Assembly: GCA_030829765.1 (NCBI GenBank)
Contig: JAUROO010000066.1
Coordinates: forward strand, 1-15,547
Direction of reading: 5' to 3'
From: Miltoncostaeales bacterium
GTDB taxonomy: Bacteria > Actinomycetota > Thermoleophilia > Miltoncostaeales > Miltoncostaeaceae
Length of the DNA stretch: 15,547 nt
Within the stretch, counting starts at the first letter, position 1. The number at the start of each line of letters is the position of its first letter. The notes below the pieces were generated by a model, which was not told the DNA's origin, ran no database searches, and worked only from the letters and a program-made list of their open reading frames with translations. Shown here piece after piece: positions 14,330-15,547 of the stretch. The position numbers were made by a program, and so were the translations under genes.

Positions 14330-14808
14330 CGACGCTCATCCTCATGCGCCACGGGGTGGCCGAGGACGACGCGCCGGGCGGCGATGCCGCGCGGGCGCTG
14401 ACCGCGCGCGGCAGGGAGCGCGCCGCACAGGCGGCCGCCGGCCTGGTGGCGCTGGGCATGGCGCCGGACCTGGTGCTGTGCAGCCCGCTCGTGCGATGCG
14501 CCCAGACCGCGCAGGAGGTCGCAGGTGCCGCGGGGTGCCCTGTGCAGCACGACGACCGCCTGGCCCCGGGGATGACCACCGACGCCCTGCTCGACGCCGT
14601 GCTGGAGCATCCGGGTGCCGGGGTGGTGCTGGCCTGCTCGCACCAGCCCGGCCTGAGCTACGCGCTGGCCGACCTCACCGGGTGCGGGATGATCGCCTTC
14701 CGCCGCCCCGGTGCGGCGGTGGTGCGCATGGGTGCCATGCGGGCAGGCGGCGGCGAACTGGTGGCGGTGCTGCCCCCGCGGGTGCTTCGCGCGGCGGCCG
14801 GCGCCTAG
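14326..14808 (+). CDS. SixA-like histidine phosphatase
   Basis: 160 residues, start GTG 14326 in a GTGA overlap with copCD, so translation is coupled. It begins TLILMRHGVAEDD with the phosphohistidine motif RHG (His9), has SPLVRCAQTA with Arg57, and CSHQPGLSYALADL with the second catalytic His106. The short length and the 'ARALTARGRERA' segment match the SixA subgroup rather than phosphoglycerate mutases. E. coli SixA dephosphorylates a phosphohistidine in a phosphotransfer protein; here the substrate is unknown, and the pairing with copCD gives no obvious clue. The stop TAG lies at the centre of a 16-bp palindrome and shares CTAG with the converging gene. Confidence 0.85.
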   Translation: MTTLILMRHGVAEDDAPGGDAARALTARGRERAAQAAAGLVALGMAPDLVLCSPLVRCAQTAQEVAGAAGCPVQHDDRLAPGMTTDALLDAVLEHPGAGVVLACSHQPGLSYALADLTGCGMIAFRRPGAAVVRMGAMRAGGGELVAVLPPRVLRAAAGA

Positions 14809-14814
14809 GCGCCG
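14799..14814. terminator. Palindrome over the shared stop of sixA-like and converging gene
   Basis: CGGCGCCTAGGCGCCG is a perfect 16-bp palindrome centred on CTAG, the stop codon of both converging genes. In RNA from either strand it can form a 6-bp GC stem with a CUAG loop, a candidate bidirectional terminator, but no T-tract follows. Confidence 0.35.
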
Positions 14815-15197
14815 CGGTCCGCCAGCACCACCGGGACGATGGACCGCTGGAACAACTGCAGGGGCTCTCCGTCCAGCACGGATTCCCCGCGCTCCTCGAT
14901 GAGCAGCAGCAGCTGCCGGCGCTCCTCGCGGCGCTTGTCGTACAGCGCCTCCCAGCCCGCAGCCTCGGCAGCGCGCTCATTCGACATCGCCAGGTGGTGC
15001 AGCGTGTGCGCCACATGCTCGGTGGGAGTGGCATTGCCCAGCCGGTCGTGGGCGTCCAACAGGAGCATGGCGCGCATCCACGAGGTGTCGGCGGATTCGC
15101 GTGCGAACCGGGTCCACTCCGGCGGCATGGAGTCCTCGAGCCGGTCGACGATCTCCGTCCAGGCCGTGAGGTCCGGTGCGGTCTCCCCGGTCGCCAT
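14805..15197 (-). CDS. Hypothetical helical protein (130 aa)
   Basis: Starting at ATG 15197, 130 residues, mostly charged and helical: LTAWTEIVDRLEDSMPPEWTRFARES, then MLLLDAHDRLGNATPTEHVAHTLHHLAMSNERAAEAAGWEALYDKRREERRQLLLLIEER, and a C-terminal VLDGEPLQLFQRSIVPVVL. There are two His-containing stretches (HVAHTLHHLA) but no recognised metal or catalytic motif, no signal peptide and no membrane helix. The frame is open further upstream, yet that part is antisense-like Arg/Pro-rich sequence across the citrate synthase end, so the later ATG is preferred. It lies 56 bp behind citrate synthase on the same strand, with a hairpin in between. Function unknown. Confidence 0.65.
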   Translation of the reverse strand: MATGETAPDLTAWTEIVDRLEDSMPPEWTRFARESADTSWMRAMLLLDAHDRLGNATPTEHVAHTLHHLAMSNERAAEAAGWEALYDKRREERRQLLLLIEERGESVLDGEPLQLFQRSIVPVVLADRGA

Positions 15198-15222
15198 GGT
15201 GGTTCGGGCGCGCCGCCCCGGC

Positions 15223-15246
15223 GCGGCGCCCCGGGTGGGGCGCCGC
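15223..15246 (-). terminator. Hairpin just after citrate synthase
   Basis: A perfect 10-bp inverted repeat (GCGGCGCCCC / GGGGCGCCGC) with a 4-nt loop begins 7 nt after the citrate synthase stop. The strong GC stem suits a terminator or mRNA 3'-end hairpin; a T-tract is missing, so read-through into the downstream gene is possible. Confidence 0.45.
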
Positions 15247-15253
15247 ACGCGGG

Positions 15254-15547
15254 TCAGCGGCTTCCGATCTCCACGTAGTCGCGCTCGCCCGGGCCCACGT
15301 ACACCTGGCGGGGACGCGAGATCTTCTGCTCCTTTTCGTTGATCATCTCCCGCCACTGCGCGACCCAGCCCGGGGCGCGGCCGATGGCGAACACGACCGT
15401 GAACATCTCGGACGGGATGCCGAGCGCCTCGTAGATGAGGCCGGAGTAGAAGTCGACGTTCGGGTAGAGCTTGCGCTGCACGAAGAAGTCATCCTGCAGG
15501 GCGGTCTTCTCCAGCTCCACGGCGATCTCGAGCAGCGGGTTGACCCC
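15254..15547 (-). CDS. gltA: Citrate synthase, C-terminal part (5' end outside window)
   Basis: The last 97 residues of citrate synthase, which condenses oxaloacetate and acetyl-CoA in the first step of the TCA cycle. The fragment aligns by eye with the C terminus of the bacterial type enzyme: KLYPNVDFYSGLIYEALGIPSEMFTVVFAIGRAPGWVAQWREM contains the catalytic Asp of the active-site triad (VDFYSG), and SRPRQVYVG holds the substrate-binding Arg. The frame is open to the window edge, so the gene starts beyond it. The stop TGA is followed by a GC hairpin. Confidence 0.95.
   Translation of the reverse strand, partial: GVNPLLEIAVELEKTALQDDFFVQRKLYPNVDFYSGLIYEALGIPSEMFTVVFAIGRAPGWVAQWREMINEKEQKISRPRQVYVGPGERDYVEIGSR

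Noticed and set aside
13210..14808. 532-codon open frame that reads through copCD and continues as the SixA-like protein
   Set aside because: Only the part after 14326 is a real protein; the upstream part is the wrong frame of copCD, and GTG 14326 in a GTGA overlap is a natural start.
1..15547. Search for tRNA/rRNA genes, CRISPR repeats, transposase genes, terminal inverted repeats and att sites
   Set aside because: None seen; nearly all bases are in recognisable or plausible genes and base composition is even throughout.

Overview
This is an ordinary-looking, densely packed chromosomal stretch from a very GC-rich bacterium (roughly 70% GC by eye). The gene content is actinobacterial in style: a CopC-CopD fusion, a DevS-like GAF histidine kinase, an NlpC/P60 endopeptidase with an Ala/Pro-rich tail, frequent GTG starts and apparently leaderless genes. 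A deep actinobacterial lineage such as Thermoleophilia is my guess, not something the sequence proves. Seventeen protein genes fill the window, two of them cut by its edges. I see no RNA gene, mobile element, CRISPR array or phage gene.

Layout from left to right: a secreted protein of unknown function (5' end missing) with an HPP-family membrane protein just behind it; a converging alpha/beta hydrolase; a divergent 599-residue Vps62-like protein with a coiled coil and four C-terminal membrane helices; an exported NlpC/P60 peptidase. Next come a CFA/coclaurine-N-methyltransferase-type SAM methyltransferase (minus) and a divergent DUF1295 membrane reductase-like protein (plus), probably a lipid-modifying pair. 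Then a universal stress protein (minus) and, divergent to it, an acidic low-complexity protein that overlaps a GAF sensor histidine kinase. A minus-strand operon follows, fabI - metallophosphoesterase - 63-residue protein, joined by 4-nt start/stop overlaps. Divergent from fabI lies copCD-sixA. The window ends with a minus-strand gene of unknown function and the 3' end of citrate synthase.

The most striking signals are at gene borders. (1) Six plus- or minus-strand genes have a TAnnnT hexamer 6-10 nt before the start codon, which places the predicted transcription start on or within 4 nt of the start codon, as expected for leaderless mRNAs. (2) At two divergent pairs the -10 hexamers of both strands share one central TA (AnnnTAnnnT), and at fabI/copCD this lies in an 18-bp perfect palindrome, so one DNA segment may drive both genes. 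(3) Four of the five convergent gene pairs end in one shared CTAG, which serves as TAG stop on both strands. By eye CTAG occurs only six times in the window: these four junctions and two promoter elements.

Functionally the window is mostly envelope and lipid work (fatty-acid synthesis, lipid methylation, cell-wall hydrolysis, copper handling) plus sensing. No single undescribed pathway stands out; the Vps62-like membrane protein and the border architecture are the best leads.
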